From NCBI GenBank assembly GCA_011109175.1, contig RDEW01000003.1:2164923-2228922 (forward strand): 64,000 nt of DNA, given 5' to 3'. The DNA comes from Dicyema japonicum (lineage: Eukaryota; Dicyemida; Rhombozoa; Dicyemidae). The first letter of the stretch is position 1. Each line of letters begins with the position of its first letter. The notes under the pieces are model-generated. The model was not told where the DNA came from and made no database searches. It was given only the letters and a program-made list of their open reading frames with translations. Made by a program: the position numbers and the translations under genes. This document shows positions 48,351 to 61,110 of the stretch, piece by piece.

Positions 48351-51300
48351 TCAGTGACCATGTCGTTTTCTAGCCCTTCTCTGATTAGCGGGTAAAGTTA
48401 TCCTATTTCCCTTTCTTTGTCCCTAACAAATAAAAACAAAAATCCACCTTTCTACTAAACTTCTTCCCTCGTGGAGTCCCTTTGAATTTCTCTTTCTTAG
48501 GCTTCTTGAATTCCACTTCTGACTTCTCAAAAGAATCCTCCATTTCGTCCACGTCATTTAACACAACGATTTTTCCGTCTGCGGTAACCGGTACATTGTC
48601 CCTCTTCCGTTTTTTAGCATCCGATCCACATGCTTACATGAAAATAAGAGCTTACTAATACTCCGTCCGATCTCTGAGGGATCGGCCAAATCAACCACGT
48701 GCCCAGTATTCATAATCCTGAATCCCTTCGATCTCCTCGTGACCACAGTCTCATCATCTGAATCTGAAAGCGCACTAAGCATAAGAATTCGATTCAACCC
48801 AGTCATTGGTGGCATGTCATGTCCACAACAGGTCACAGCATCGTCTTCCTTGGAACTCTTCATGGTCGACCGACAGGATTTGGCGATATTCGACAAGACT
48901 TTGTGGAAATCTTCGGGAACAAGTTTTTTAAGCACCTCCAGACCAACCAACTTGTAAGCCTTAGTCAAAATTCGCTTTCTTTTGATCTTCACTTTACTGC
49001 TCGCATCCAACCCAGCGATGGCCATTATGGCAGGAATCTAACTAATCACAAAAAGTCCACCATCTTATAAACGTGCTTACACACGACCTGGTCGTCGAAA
49101 AACACAAAAATTGAATGCAAATATCCCAGAGTCTCCACCATAACTGAAGAATCAGAGTGACCGAGAAGTTGAATCCCATTTTCGATGCACAAAATAATCA
49201 TTTCCTCAGAGAAGGAGGCTAATCGAGTTAGAACACAAAGCAACCAGCATGCGAAGAGATCAACGACTTCAAGGCTACCAGAGACTTGCACACAATCCCA
49301 GCAGACCCAACAAGGCCCACCATTAACTTAGAAATGAGACTATCAACCGCTTCAGTTGGGGATTTCCCTCCAGTTCGTTGAATGTACTGAAAGGCCTCAT
49401 TTATGAGCTGAAGAGCACCCTCTCTAGCCTTCCTCCCAACTTCACCTACTCCGATAACCCCCTCTGTAATAAGACTATTGAATATCTCCATGTTAAAAGA
49501 ACCCATCCGTCTTGACACAGCCAAAAGACACCGAAAACGTCCCTTTCAGTTATTTACTAGTTAAACATATTTGGCTGGTGATGAACAGCACTTGGAAGAC
49601 CTTTCGAACATGAATTTCAAAAATTCATCCATATTAGGGCAAATACGCCCGAATCTGTCGAAATCCACCAAAAAATCAGCCAACAGATTATAGGCACTTT
49701 TTTGGACACCAGAATCAACATTTTCCTAAAAATAGAATAAATCACCCTACCAACCTCTAACTTCGAGACAACACATCTCAATGTCTTGTACATATCCTCA
49801 TCACTCAAATAGCTTGTCAAAATCCTCATAACGGATAGAAAACCACGCCTAAACAATTACAAAATCAAAATAACAGCGAAACGTTTTTTTCGCGACTTTC
49901 AAGATTTCCCGCTAAAAGTTCAATCTTCTCAGTCACCATAGAAACGACAGAACTAATATTCTACAGTATAATCATGAAACTCACCTTTTTATCACAAAAT
50001 GGCAACGATTCATTAATAGTGGACACATATTCAGTTCTGAGCGTCCCAGACTTCACGGAATCGCTGTTTACCAGTTGATTTAAGCAGAATGACACGAAAG
50101 TGGGCATATATTTAGCCAAGAGTTCTCCATCTATTCGACAGTGAAGGTTGCAGAGCTTCCTTATAGATTTGAGAGCAACTCTCAAGAGCAATGATTCGGC
50201 AAAACACAAATCATGAATTCTCTGTGCCACATAGTCAATGTTCTAAATAAGTACAAAATTACGTTTGAAAGATTTTTGGCGCCATCGCAATAACCGGGCA
50301 AAATGTTCCAAATCTGCTCCCAAATAGTGTACAAAGTTTTGGCTTCAAGAACTCGGCCAATTTCCTTGAGGATAGAAGCATTGTGGCTTATTCTATCGAC
50401 CAAGGGGAGAAAATAATCAACGAAATGACCCAAATCAGCGTTCTTGACACTCTTTGCCAGTACTGGCAACATCCAACTCCGAGTGAACTTATCCACCCGA
50501 TCATCGGGGTTCAGATCTAGAGGAATAGCCCTTAGCACATAATCGGGACCCATAAAAGTAACAGCAGAGCAGATTGCCTTCTCAACACTCTCAGCCAATT
50601 CGAACCCCTCACTTTCCCTCAGACTGGCCAACTTCGACAACGACTAAAATAAGCATTAGAGCAACCGAATATACTAAGTCTGGACAAATGGCTCCAAAAT
50701 TCTATAGTTTAGAGAATATCACAATACCGAAAAGATCGAATCAAATATCCGAAAGATTACATCAAAGTTTTCCTTATATTGCACACTCAGGCATTCATCA
50801 GTCCGGTTGATCAGTCCATTAATATTCAAACGGAGAAGGTCATGATTTAAGGAGCCCATGTCCCAAATATATCTCAATTTCCCAAAAGATTCCTAAAATA
50901 ACCAAAAAACTGACCAGAATTCCCTCCAAAGACTTATTTGCCAGATCTCTGCCCCCACACAGCCCATCATACAAAAAGTCGATAGCATCATCATAAATAT
51001 CAACATAGGTAAGAGAATTCAAGCTAAATATATAATAACAACATACAAAAATGAGAATTTACAGCCTGCGGTGAACATTTGAAGAAATGGGAACACGTGT
51101 ACACTATCACTGCTGTTGGGCCTAAATTGGCACAAAACCTGGCATATAGAAACCAACTACCTTGAGGTAGCTATTCAAATTGTGAGAACTCATAATCCGT
51201 TTTTGTGACTTGAAATAGATATGCAGCAGTTTTATGACCGCCAGACTAATCTTAGAGATGTTCAACATTAGTAGTTTTATTAACAAGTCCATTAAAGGGT

Positions 51301-52336
51301 ACAAAGACTGGTTGATGTGCACTACAAATTCAGCGGCAAAGGCCAGTAAGTACAGCGTCTCCTTATTATTGGCCTCAGCTAAGGTTCAGACACAAAACAT
51401 ACAAATGTTCTTGTTTAAGCTGTCCACAAGGAACTTTCCAAGGTGGTCAGCGATCCTTTGGTCTTCGAGGTCTGCTATGAGCATGGACACCATTTTTCTT
51501 ATTTTTTTCCTTATCTAAGAATTAAATAAAGTATAAATTTAAAAATAAAATGCGTCCAGTACCTTGGCGTTGTGGTGTATACAGAAGGAAATAAAGGAGA
51601 GGAAGTGTTTGGGAGGAAAGTGCCACTCATCAGCAGGAACGGCTTTTAGGCAAAATCCCAGACACTCTAGTGCCTAATAAGAATTACAAACTAAGATAAC
51701 AGAATTGACGACTAGCATATCACCACCGTTCTCCTCAACAGCTTTGACGTACACGTTGGTCAAAACTTCGTACTTCATACACAAAAGAGTGGACGGAATA
51801 CTAAATAATAACAATATCTTACCTCCTAATAATCAGCTTCAGGCAGTACAGCACAGCGCCTAAATTGTCTGAATACAGCGAATTCAGCAAAATTTTAGTC
51901 TTAGTCATTAAATAAACCTACCAAAACGCCAAAATATTCCAAAGACGACTCTCCTCGTTCGTCCTTTTCTAGGAGCTTGACAGCAGTGGCTAAGACGGCG
52001 AGAATCTAAACTATTAGTGAAAATTTACTTGCTTGTGCAGCTGAGGGTTGAACTGACCAAGTTTGAAGACATTAGAGAAGGCAGAGTTGGTGCAGCCAGT
52101 CCAGTTGGTAGCCCACGTGTGGAATGTTTGGGCTGTTGTGGCTGTATGTATTGAACTCATGCATGAATTTGAATCATCATTCACCAAGAGTTTAAGAGAG
52201 TTATCTGTCTTGGATCTCCTGAATTGACTAATAGCGTCTCTGTGGTGAGTGGTTCTCGGGTTGGAGTCAGAAGCTCGTCCTTTCCCCCATTTATGGGCTT
52301 TTCCCACTCGTATTCTTTTTCTGACAACACTGACCA
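48351..52336 (-). CDS. RRP12: RRP12-like ribosome biogenesis protein
   Basis: RRP12 is a nucleolar HEAT-repeat protein needed for export and maturation of pre-ribosomal subunits. The ATG at 52334-52336 begins MVSVVRKRIRVGKAHKWGKG, and SDSNPRTTHHRDAIS matches the RRP12 N-terminus. After a 23-nt intron (52006-52028) comes ILAVLATAVKLLEKDERGES. The best match is VEKAICSAVTFMGPDYVLRA, followed by FTRSWMLPVLAKSVKNAD (50590-50410). The C-terminal part has KIKRKRILTKAYKLVGLEVL and KKLVPEDFHKVLSNI, then a basic tail RRARKRHGH to the stop at 48351. Other introns confirmed by frame: 49961-49984, 49038-49060, 48633-48655 and 48423-48447. The coding total is roughly 1,150 residues, similar to the family. 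No lesion seen. Confidence 0.93.
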
Positions 52337-52469
52337 TATCTGACACAGTGAAAAAATAACGTGTTATTTATATAAAATTAAATTTAAATATATATAATTT
52401 AAGAATATTTTTTATTGAAATTCAAATTTAAATGTTTTGAAGTTAAAATCAAAATAATTTCAAGTTATT

Positions 52470-53180
52470 TTATGTGAAAAAAAAATTAAAGGAGACTCAG
52501 GGAGACTCCCTCTCCCCCTTACTATTTGTGATATATCTCGAAGCTGCACTAAAGGATCTAAGAACTTGCTATGAAGGAAAAATAAACGAAGTCGTATACG
52601 CAGATGATGTGGATTTTATATCCGAGGATACAGAAGCTCTCACACATCTGCTGGAAAATGCACCGGACAAACTGGGGGAATGGTTCCTCATCGTTAACCG
52701 GGCCAAAACGGAAATCACGGAAATCAAAAGAATGGACAACATCCTCAATGAACGTTGGCGACATGTTAATAAGCTTGGATCCCTACTGGGGGACACAGAA
52801 GACATCATCAAAAGGAAAACACTTGCATGAGTAGCAATGCGAAAACTCAAAAAGGAATGGCTGAAAGGACTAGATGTCAATCTGCGGATACGCATGTACA
52901 ATGCATTTGTGAAACCGATACTGACATACAATGCTGGTACTTGGGCCTGTACAGGTGCGGAATCAATGGCTCTCGATGGGTTCCACAGAAAACAGCTTAG
53001 AGTATTATTTGGCATGCAGTGGCCAGCCAGAATCTCGAATACCGATATTTACAAAAAATGCAAGAGTAGGCCTCTAAGCCTGGAAATCACTGACGCCCGG
53101 TGGAGACTGTTTGGTCACGTACTACGCATGGATCTTGCTGCCCCGGCTAATGTGGCGATGGTCTACAAGTTCTAATTTTC
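52470..53180 (+). mobile_element. LINE family C, RT C-terminal half
   Basis: Two frames joined by one stop (near 52830) read ETQGDSLSPLLFVIYLEAAL, NEVVYADDVDFISED (catalytic YADD), FLIVNRAKTEITEIKRMDN, KPILTYNAGTWACTGAES, FHRKQLRVLFGMQWPARISN and TDARWRLFGHVLRMD. This is the best preserved family C segment and shows the order of its motifs. It starts within 140 bases of the RRP12 start codon, so it may lie in that gene's promoter region. Confidence 0.88.
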
Positions 53181-53689
53181 AGCACAGTACGGTCTACTCT
53201 CAGGAATGTCGTAATTTTTTTCGCCATACACTCCCAACATATCGATGCTACAAAAATTAAAGATCACCTGTGGTGATCTGAGCGAGAATAGAAGTGAACT
53301 AAAGTTTGTATTCTTACCCCAACTGTCCACCCCCATTCTGCAAATATTAAAACAATTGGAATTATTAGTAATCTTACAGTTAACAGATCAGGCTACAGCT
53401 ACCAAAAGACAGCGAGCATTGCCGGAGAAGATAGCAATTCCAAGGACAAAAAGACTGCATTTAATCAACTTTCTGGAATACAATTAACCCTAGTTGTACA
53501 AAAATGAACATACCTCACTAGCTACACATAGTTACGGTACCCCCACCTAGTGATTAAAAGTTTCAATATTTCCCTCTTTTGATGACATGGTCTGATTAAT
53601 TCATATGGAGACGAGAATCTCCAACTAGCCGATTAAAAACGTACGAAGCTCTATAAAGTTCCATCGGAATCCTTTCATGTTTGGAAATT

Positions 53690-53832
53690 CCTGTTGATAG
53701 GGCGTCCATGACGGTGTAACTCATCAAACCCGGTCAGAGCTTCGGGCACAGGCAGCACTGAGAATCGAACTCGCAACCAACAAGTTAGCTACAGATACCC
53801 AACCACTAAGCCACTCTCTCTCGTTCTTAAAA
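53690..53832 (-). mobile_element. tRNA-derived SINE
   Basis: On the minus strand, GTGGCTTAGTGGTTGGGTA is an A box and GCGAGTTCGATTCTCAGTG a B box. The body GCTCTGACCGGGTTTGATGA and ACACCGTCATGGACG resembles the end of the SINEs at 44.9 and 46.4 kb only in the GCCGTCAT-like part, so it is probably a related subfamily. Confidence 0.65.
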
Positions 53833-54071
53833 TAAGTTATGCCAAAAATGTGTGGCTGGCTCAAGTGAGATCTCGGCACGTCGTCTTCATCTCGCGGACA
53901 AAAAAATAACATGGTCTAGTCATAATCTCAACAGAATCTCAACAGAAAAAAAAGTAGCTATATTGAAAATATGTTCACACCTACGTGAGTTAAATTAAAT
54001 CTTATTTTAAAATAATTCTTAAATTTAATTTTGAATAAATAAAAAGCAAATACAATCTACCTCTTGTGCCT

Positions 54072-57038
54072 ATGAATTTCGATACAGATGAATTATCAGA
54101 TATCTCAGATACAGAACTAGAAAAAGAACTACAAGCAATTTCATTAACTTCCTTCAAAGATTCAAAGTCTAAGAGACCAAAAGATAAGATTTCCTCCGAT
54201 CCAGTTACCTCAGACAGTGGAGATGATGCCGATATTTATGTTTTATTATAATCTATATAACTAGGCAGAACTGGAGGCCTTAATGAATGAAACAAAAATG
54301 GAAGATGACGTCGTTGTCAGTAACATCAAGGAATCGAACATGGCTTCTCAAAAATTAGCTCCTCCCATTTTATTTTCTCCCTTTAACGACGAGACTACAG
54401 CCAAATCTGCAAACGAGGACACGTCAGTCCAAAATTCACTAATTACTTTGACTGATACCCCAAATCAGAGGACAATTAAGGAGGTCGAAGGACCTAGCCT
54501 CGAAGAATGCCTCCAAATCCGGCTTTCCGTCGTCAACAAGATCTTAGCTGACGCTAGAGTGAGCAGTGATACCTCGAAAATACGTCGTCTTGAGAGAATC
54601 GTGAATGTATTACTGATTGTTGATCATAGACTTTCCACGAGGCCTTGAAGAGCTGTAGAAACAACACGGACTATGACTACGAAAGTCTTTTCTGTCCTCC
54701 AGGATATCCAGCTCTCCCTCATAGGATCACAAAAACTCAACCTCCCAGGATCTCGGAGACTAAACCTATCAGCCAAACTCAATCTTCTGTGAGGACCGGG
54801 ACCCAGGCTTTGGGCCAAACTCAGTCCTCCGTGATTTCCGAGTCTAAACAAATTATTAAGAGTTCGGAGGTTGAGGTAGAGAAGGAATTATCGATGGAGG
54901 AATGTCTTCAAATGCGAATAATGGTAATAGAAAAGAACCTAGGGAAGGCTAGAGAAGCTAATGATACTTCTAAAGTGCAGAGATTAGGAAGAGTCATTCA
55001 AGTTTAATGAACCTCAGATTTAGACTTTCAAAGATGCTATCAATGCCTATAGGAATAATACCGAGTTTGACTATGAGAGTTTGGTTTGCCCCCCAAACTG
55101 CCCCCAACTTCCGACTATTCGGCGTATAAAGCAAAGTATTTTTGATATTAAAACCAAGTTAGTGCCGCGAATACCGAAATTGTAGAAAAACCAGTGAATA
55201 CTCTTTCTTTGGAGGAGTCACTAAGAATGCGAATGAGTGTAATAGAAAAGAGTCTAAACGATTCTAAGAAAAGCAATGATCTTTCCAAGACTCGACGACT
55301 AGGAAGAGTTATCGATGTGAGATTTTTTTATTCTTGCGGTTGTTAGTAGTTAACTCTTGTAAATTATCAGTATTTTGCTTTCACGTTTATTAACTTCCAT
55401 TATTAAAAATATTTATTTTTTGGATTTATTTATTCTTAGACTTTTAAAGAAGCCATTGATGCTTGTCAAAAGAACACCGAGTTTGACTATGACAGCTTGG
55501 TTTGTCCTCCTGGATTTGGTCCACTGCCGAAACGACCGAAAACAGGTAATAGCTAATTTTAAAAGAAGACGAATTTTTGGTTACTAAGCAGAAAGTTATT
55601 CTTCGCTGCAGGGAACTGATGGAACTAGAATCTGAGGCTAAAAAACAGAACAACACAGTTCTGCTAAATCAGCTAAATCCAATTTTACAGAAAATGCAGA
55701 CTATGGTTAAAGATCTAAATGCAGGAAGGCCGATAGACATTTTACAGGTTTCCTACTCTTTTACCTATTCTAGCTCCCTGAGATCCCCAAGTCCGAGACT
55801 ACTCAAAGTTTGGTCAAAAATCAGTTCCCGAGTTATAAAGAAGCAGTTCTCCACTGTGACAGACAATTAAAGATCCTGGACTCCGCTCTGAGTCAGGTTG
55901 ACGAAAAGGGAAGCATGTACAAGAGGTCGTGTTTGTCTTGAATGTAGTCTTTCCGACCTTATGAATAACCTAAAGCAAACCAGAGACCTGCTGGCTAAGC
56001 AAGGAGTCGACTTGTCCACCCTTACGAGACAGGATATGAAGTTAAATGTCCCTGTGTAGGGATTAGGCCTTATTTTGTTAGTATTAACAGTAACTTGAGT
56101 GACTCTATGCTTGAGATTTCTTCGTTGGTTTACAAGAACGAGGTATTCACCGATTCCACTCAAGTTTATATTAAATTTGACTGGACTTCTTATACTGTAG
56201 TCTTAAGGAAGTATTTTGTAGGCGGATAAGAACGAAGTTTTTACAAAATCCGGGACCTTAGTTGGTGGAGTAGCAGGTGATGTGGTATTTAGTACTCTTA
56301 GTTTTCAGTGACCCGACCAGAGTGGACATAAATACTAAAGGATTTAAGTTTAAGCGAGCGGTCTCTGTTAATAGGAAAGTCCAGCTTACAGTTATGAAGA
56401 AAAGTTGACGTCTATTTAATTATTAGGTGGTTATTCCGGAGTGATGAGGTCGTGGGGAAGGCCAAAGTGGCCCTGGGCCTCTTCGCAACGGACAACCAAG
56501 TCGAATGTGAATATTTTGTAATCTAAATTCATTTATGTTAGCTTTCTGCCAATAAGAAGAGCTCAGTTTCTTTTAAAATGAGTATTCGGTCTCCCGTGGA
56601 GAAAAATACCAAGGAAATTACCTTAAATTATGTTAAACTCCCAGGAATACCCAATTTGCCCCAGAATTGCTGGTTTGTTGGTCACATTGAGATTTAGCCT
56701 GAGTGTACTGAAAATCGACATAGGAATCGTTGAAGAGGCCTCAAAGTCAGTTAAAGATCCAAAACAGTTGGAAAAGCTTCAGTCAATAAGGAATGATTTA
56801 CTGAAGAAAGCACGTGACATTGAATCGTTGTTAAAAAGTCAGAATAAGAGTTATGTGATTGGTAATGATTGAATTTAACGGGTCAGAATATCTCGGAGGT
56901 CTTCAAAGGATGAGTCAGAATATTAAATTGGAGATAAAGGTCTTGCAGACATCTGGCGACCTAAGAAAGATGAAGATTCACATGGACAAGGTCAAAGCAG
57001 TTGAAGCAGAAATTGTCGCCTTATCAAAGATCGTTTAA
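54072..57038 (+). CDS. CC2D1: CC2D1/Lgd, DM14 and C2 domain protein
   Basis: CC2D1A/B (Lgd in flies) binds the ESCRT-III protein CHMP4 and controls endosomal sorting. The N-terminus is acidic (MNFDTDELSDISDTELEKEL). Four DM14 repeats follow: LEECLQIRLSVVNKILADAR with YDYESLFCPPGYPALP; MEECLQMRIMVIEKNLGKAR with FDYESLVCPP; LEESLRMRMSVIEKSLNDSK with FDYDSLVCPPGFGPLP; and a shorter one, CRELMELESEAKKQNN with LNAGRPIDI. A C2 domain comes next (TQVYIKFDWTSY, then GFKFKRAVSVNRKVQLTV, GLFATDNQVECE), then a C-terminal helix DPKQLEKLQSIRNDLLKKAR. Introns placed include 54240-54264, 54607-54629, 55002-55023 and 55317-55439. The ATG at 54072 is chosen as the first in frame. I cannot tell CC2D1A from CC2D1B. 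Confidence 0.9.
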
Positions 57039-57139
57039 TCTGTTTTTTAAAATTATTTACAATTTTATTGATTAAGATTTTTATTCACAAGAACATTTTT
57101 TGAGTTTTAACTTTTTTTAAGAAAACAATTTATTAACAT

Positions 57140-57950
57140 AAAGTTGTTATGACAGGTCTCCATTATGGCCTGCAAGTGTTGAGCACGCAATGGGAGTATC
57201 CTCTCATGATCGCGAGCCCAATGTTCTGGAGGAGCCATCGCGTCATTCTAGGATCACCCTTTCGCAGCCCCGCAAGTCGTCCCATTAACCTGATAAAACC
57301 AGACGTGCTCAAGCCAATAACGCCAGACGTTTCAACGGAGATCGGCTGGAAAACGAACCGGTTCACGATGCCATGGTACTTCCCCCTTTTCATATATTCA
57401 GAAGTGCTCGCTGCGGAACCCGCGTGCAACGATGACTTAATGAAATTCCCATTAGAGATGCATGACAGATGGTGTAGTCCTTTTCTTTCAACTATCCCAC
57501 CACATAGGCGTTCCAAGCAGACGTAAAGGCCAGCCGAAAAGCAACTCCAACGAAGATAGTATTCCCGTCAAGCAGAGTACCAACTTCCCTTAGCGGGAAG
57601 GTATTGAGCCAGGACCCGGAATTCTCAGCAGACTCTGCATTCAGAAATCTGCGACGATGGGTATCCCAGAACTTCCAAGTTCATTTAGGTTTATCACTAA
57701 GGATATCATCCCAGTCGTTTAAGAGGTAAAATTCTTTGGAGCACCAAACCCGTTTGCTGTCCACTGCTGCACACCTCAAACCAATTCCCCCAAACCTTAT
57801 CAAAGCTATTCCTGGGACCAGCTAGTACTGCAAAATATGATATTGGGGATTTCTTCAGTCGTATGTCTGATAAGATCCTTTAGAGATTTGAGAGAATCAG
57901 ACTCTTGAAAACAAGGATAACTCCGTAATGAGAAGAAGTTCATCTTGGGA
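57140..57950 (-). mobile_element. LINE family A-like, C-terminal domain
   Basis: On the minus strand, 57516-57163 encodes KYHGIVNRFVFQPISVETSG, FIRLMGRLAGL and NIGLAIMRGYSHCVLNTC, the end of a family A C-terminal domain (F.P...ET.G and RGNS-like motif). Codons upstream to 57950 show diverged pieces only. It differs from the other copies, suggesting a separate subfamily. Confidence 0.55.
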
Positions 57951-58437
57951 ACAAAAATGTTATTTTTTATTAAAAAGAAGGCGTTATTTGCTTAAGTCTC
58001 CCGTCAATGACGTGTCCAGGCTATGGACGGTGACAGTGCCTACAAAAATTATGCATTATAAAATAAAATAGTAATCAATATTTACGATTATAAAAATTTG
58101 ATCATTTTCGATAATTTTGGATATTAACGAAATATCTCTTTCAACCGAGACAGAACTGAAAGTGCAACTGAAGATTTCCATATACTGATGGTGGGTGACT
58201 TTTATTAGAATATTTTAGTATTTCCAAAATCCTTGCCTTGAAATACTTACTAAGGGTCTGTTTTTAAGTAAATCTGTTTAAGCTCCAAAAATTATTTTTA
58301 TAAGAATAATATTCGCTCTTCACATATAGTTTTCCCACCAAAAAAATGCCTGTTTCCCCTTATTTGGTCTTTATCAATAATATATTGTCAACAATTGCAA
58401 TTATTTAGTTTTCTCAATAATTAATTGGCCAACAAAT

Positions 58438-58802
58438 TCATTTATTTTTTCGGTAGAAATCTCTTGTTTCAGGTGAAAAAACGTCACAGTTAGGTAATTC
58501 CAGTTCCCGCAATAAATGAGCCATCCAACGTCTGTGGTCTCCCATTGTTTTCACTACCGTGAGAAAGAGCCTTCTCTCATCCCTGCCGAGGAATCCGATT
58601 AGGGAGGGTAGCTTTCTAACCAATCGGCTTTCTTTTGCCTTAAAAAGGATAAACTAAGCGGGTTTCCTTCCTCGGTACAGACCTGAAGGAATCCGGTTCC
58701 GCGACTACGGGTCGCAGCTTCCGTAAGTAGGGGATTAACCGTTGATCCAGAGTGAAAGCCCATCATAGATTCGACAAATGCTTCGTAATTTTTATTGGCC
58801 AA
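58438..58802 (-). other. unidentified ORF pair
   Basis: Two minus-strand frames joined at about 58610 read LANKNYEAFVESMMGFHSGS, then FLGRDERRLFLTVVKTMGDH and RRWMAHLLRELELPNCDVFS. The order GDHRRWMAHLLRELEL.NCD resembles RNase H or C-terminal parts of LTR or LINE polyproteins, but I cannot name it. From 57960 to 58430 I see only AT-rich DNA. Confidence 0.25.
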
Positions 58803-58924
58803 CTTATAGGATCACTGAAGTATCCGACTAGAATGTCTATTTTAACCTATCTCATGTCATCCATAGTAAACAAAATAAGAAATACTTTTTAATTTTATAT
58901 ACTTAAGGCTACACGAAAAGGAGA

Positions 58925-59045
58925 CCCTCGTGACGCTGCTGGTTATTTGAGCGAATCTCGCTCGCTATCCTGAGAGGGAATAGCCACGCAGTCAGGGCAG
59001 CTTCTATATAACCGTTACTCTATTTTCTCTCTTCAATAAAACTTT
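58925..59045 (+). mobile_element. LINE family A, 3' terminus
   Basis: TATTTGAGCGAATCTCGCTC and CTGAGAGGGAATAGCCACGC match the last coding bases and 3' tail of the element at 15055-15118. The copy is reduced to its last 120 bases. Confidence 0.75.
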
Positions 59046-59283
59046 TATCATTACTTAAGGTTTTATCAACAAATTTTTTCCAAAGTTAATTACAATCGAA
59101 CAATTTGAACAAAAATTGACTACAAACCAAATTTTTGTAAATTTTTAAATACAATTTTAGCATTTGGTATGTATCACTGATTCTATTTCTGGATAAGAAC
59201 ATTTAATGTCACCGTCCGTTGGAGGAATCCGCCGTTGAAGGAATTTTACTAATTTTCATTTTTTCGATTTTTATTGGACTTAT

Positions 59284-59860
59284 TATTATTACCCCCAGGA
59301 TCACTGGGTCAAAGAGAAAGAAATAAAAGTTCTCATCTAACTAAGTGATCCCAGACCGACAAAGGAGAGGACGAATCCGGCGGGGTCGAGAATCCTGAAC
59401 AGCTCTTCTCATCGGACATGGAATCGGCTCAAAATTTCTGTGATTGTAGATATTTCGATAGTGTATGGAATAGAGGGCAGCTCGGTAAACTAGCCTCCTT
59501 TAAGAGTTTCCGTTGTAATTAGATTAAGAGATTTTCAATGGACTGGATTTTGTGTTCTGGTCCAATTGACCTATTGCAGTCTCCTCGATTGCGGATAGTT
59601 TCAATGAGAAGGATCGTGAAATCTGCCCTCGAAGGACTTACGTCATCGTTGGTGGATAAATTGTTCATGAATCGTAGCAAGGCCACCAGTTTGGTCTCTA
59701 AGTGTTTTTGAGAGCACTTTTAAAATTCTCATTTTCTTACTTTGTTCTCAACATGTCGGATAAAGGTGAGTCCCTGATTAAAGGTGACTCCCAGAATCTT
59801 CGGTGTTTTCTTAATAGGAATGGCCTCTTTCTTGATAAAGATTTTTGGTTCGATTTTTAT
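59284..59860 (-). mobile_element. LINE (family B-like), RT thumb to 3' tail
   Basis: On the minus strand, 59830-59750 reads IPIKKTPKILGVTFNQGLTF and RHVENKVRK, an RT thumb. Broken frames continue to LDPAGFVLSFVGLGSLS-like sequence and the element ends at 59284 in a TAATAATAATA tail. The last 180 bases match 5527-5722 inverted. Confidence 0.65.
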
Positions 59861-60649
59861 TGGACCTAGAAAAAATATACTGAAATCTCTTAATTTCGTT
59901 AAGTTCTTGTGTTGTCAGTATAGAGAAACCCACAAGAATGATTTATTAATTATTTTTTAAATATAATATTTTTTAGTTTTTTATTTTTTTGAAAATAAAC
60001 TAGACAATTTTGGATATAAAATTTCTAGAATTTTACCAACTAAAATTAATGAAAAAAATAATGTAAGTTCTTTAGATAATCGAGCAGACAAGCCAGGTAT
60101 TGATGACCAGACTGTCTTCCATCTATGCCTTGAGGGCCTCCTCTTGGGTGGTATTGTCGGACAGGGTCGGATGTCTATCACAACCCAATTGTTTTGTTCT
60201 CGTTCATATCTCTATTTTCCTACTGCCTACTGAACAACTCTAAGTTCGAAAAACAAGGCGAAATTCATATTGCCGAGATATTTTGATCGTGCTTTATCTA
60301 ATTTTGATCTCTTTCGATATCCTCCATTTCCACCTGATCGACTTTTTTGTAAGCGATATTGACATGAGCGTACTCGTTAGTCATGTTCTTTTTAATTTTT
60401 GATTCAGTTTGTGTCAGTTAGCTCTAATAACACAACATTTCCCATAAAATGTTCATATCTAAACAAACCGCTGTTGATTCAGTTTTCTGACAGTTTTTGT
60501 AAACAGTCTCGTACTTGATTGGATAACCGCATGAGAACGCACAGTGTTTACGTATTTTGATTTTGCCGCTATTAACTACCGAGTGGCTAATTGGTCGGAA
60601 GGTTTAGTTTATTTATTTACCCCCGGTCCCTTCAAATGAAAGAAATCGG

Positions 60650-61110
60650 TTATTAAAAATGTTACAGCCAAGAGCGTACGCTCTCAGAGATCCAAGTATA
60701 TTTGATTCTGAAGAGAACTAGTAGGTAGACCCGAACAAGTGAAGAGATCCCTCTTCGGTTGACAAGAAAGCACGGGATATGGTGGAGAGGACGATTGTCC
60801 AATCCTGTAAGGATATGAATATAAATTAAAGCGATGACCACAACGTAGGCGCGCCAAGTGGACGCGAAATTATAATAGTGGAACTCTTTCAGCAATCAAT
60901 GACTAATTTTTATAGAATCCTTGAAAAATATTTGTTAAGAAAAGGGAATTGAAGACCCGATCTTTATTTTTGATAATGCCTGTATTCATCATTATACGGA
61001 CATTAACGAATTTGAAATAGCAAACCTCCATGTTCGGTTACCCCTTACTCGCCATTTCTCAATCCAATTGAGAATTTACTCAGCACGTGAAAAAACTATG
61101 TTTTCAGAAA
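60650..61110 (+). mobile_element. DDE transposon remnant (IS630/Tc1-like)
   Basis: The frame at 60950-61080 reads KGIEDPIFIFDNACIHHYTD, with the catalytic Asp in FDNA.IHH, followed by LHVRLPLTRHFSIQLRIYS, a decayed LPPYSPFLNPIE block. Upstream, scraps such as AKSVRSQRSKY near 60670 fit the same protein. The catalytic residues after N.IE are lost. It is an inactive fragment. Confidence 0.55.

Noticed and set aside
60662-60895. Minus-strand hydrophobic ORF of 77 codons
   Set aside because: It is antisense to the DDE transposase remnant and has no matching exon.
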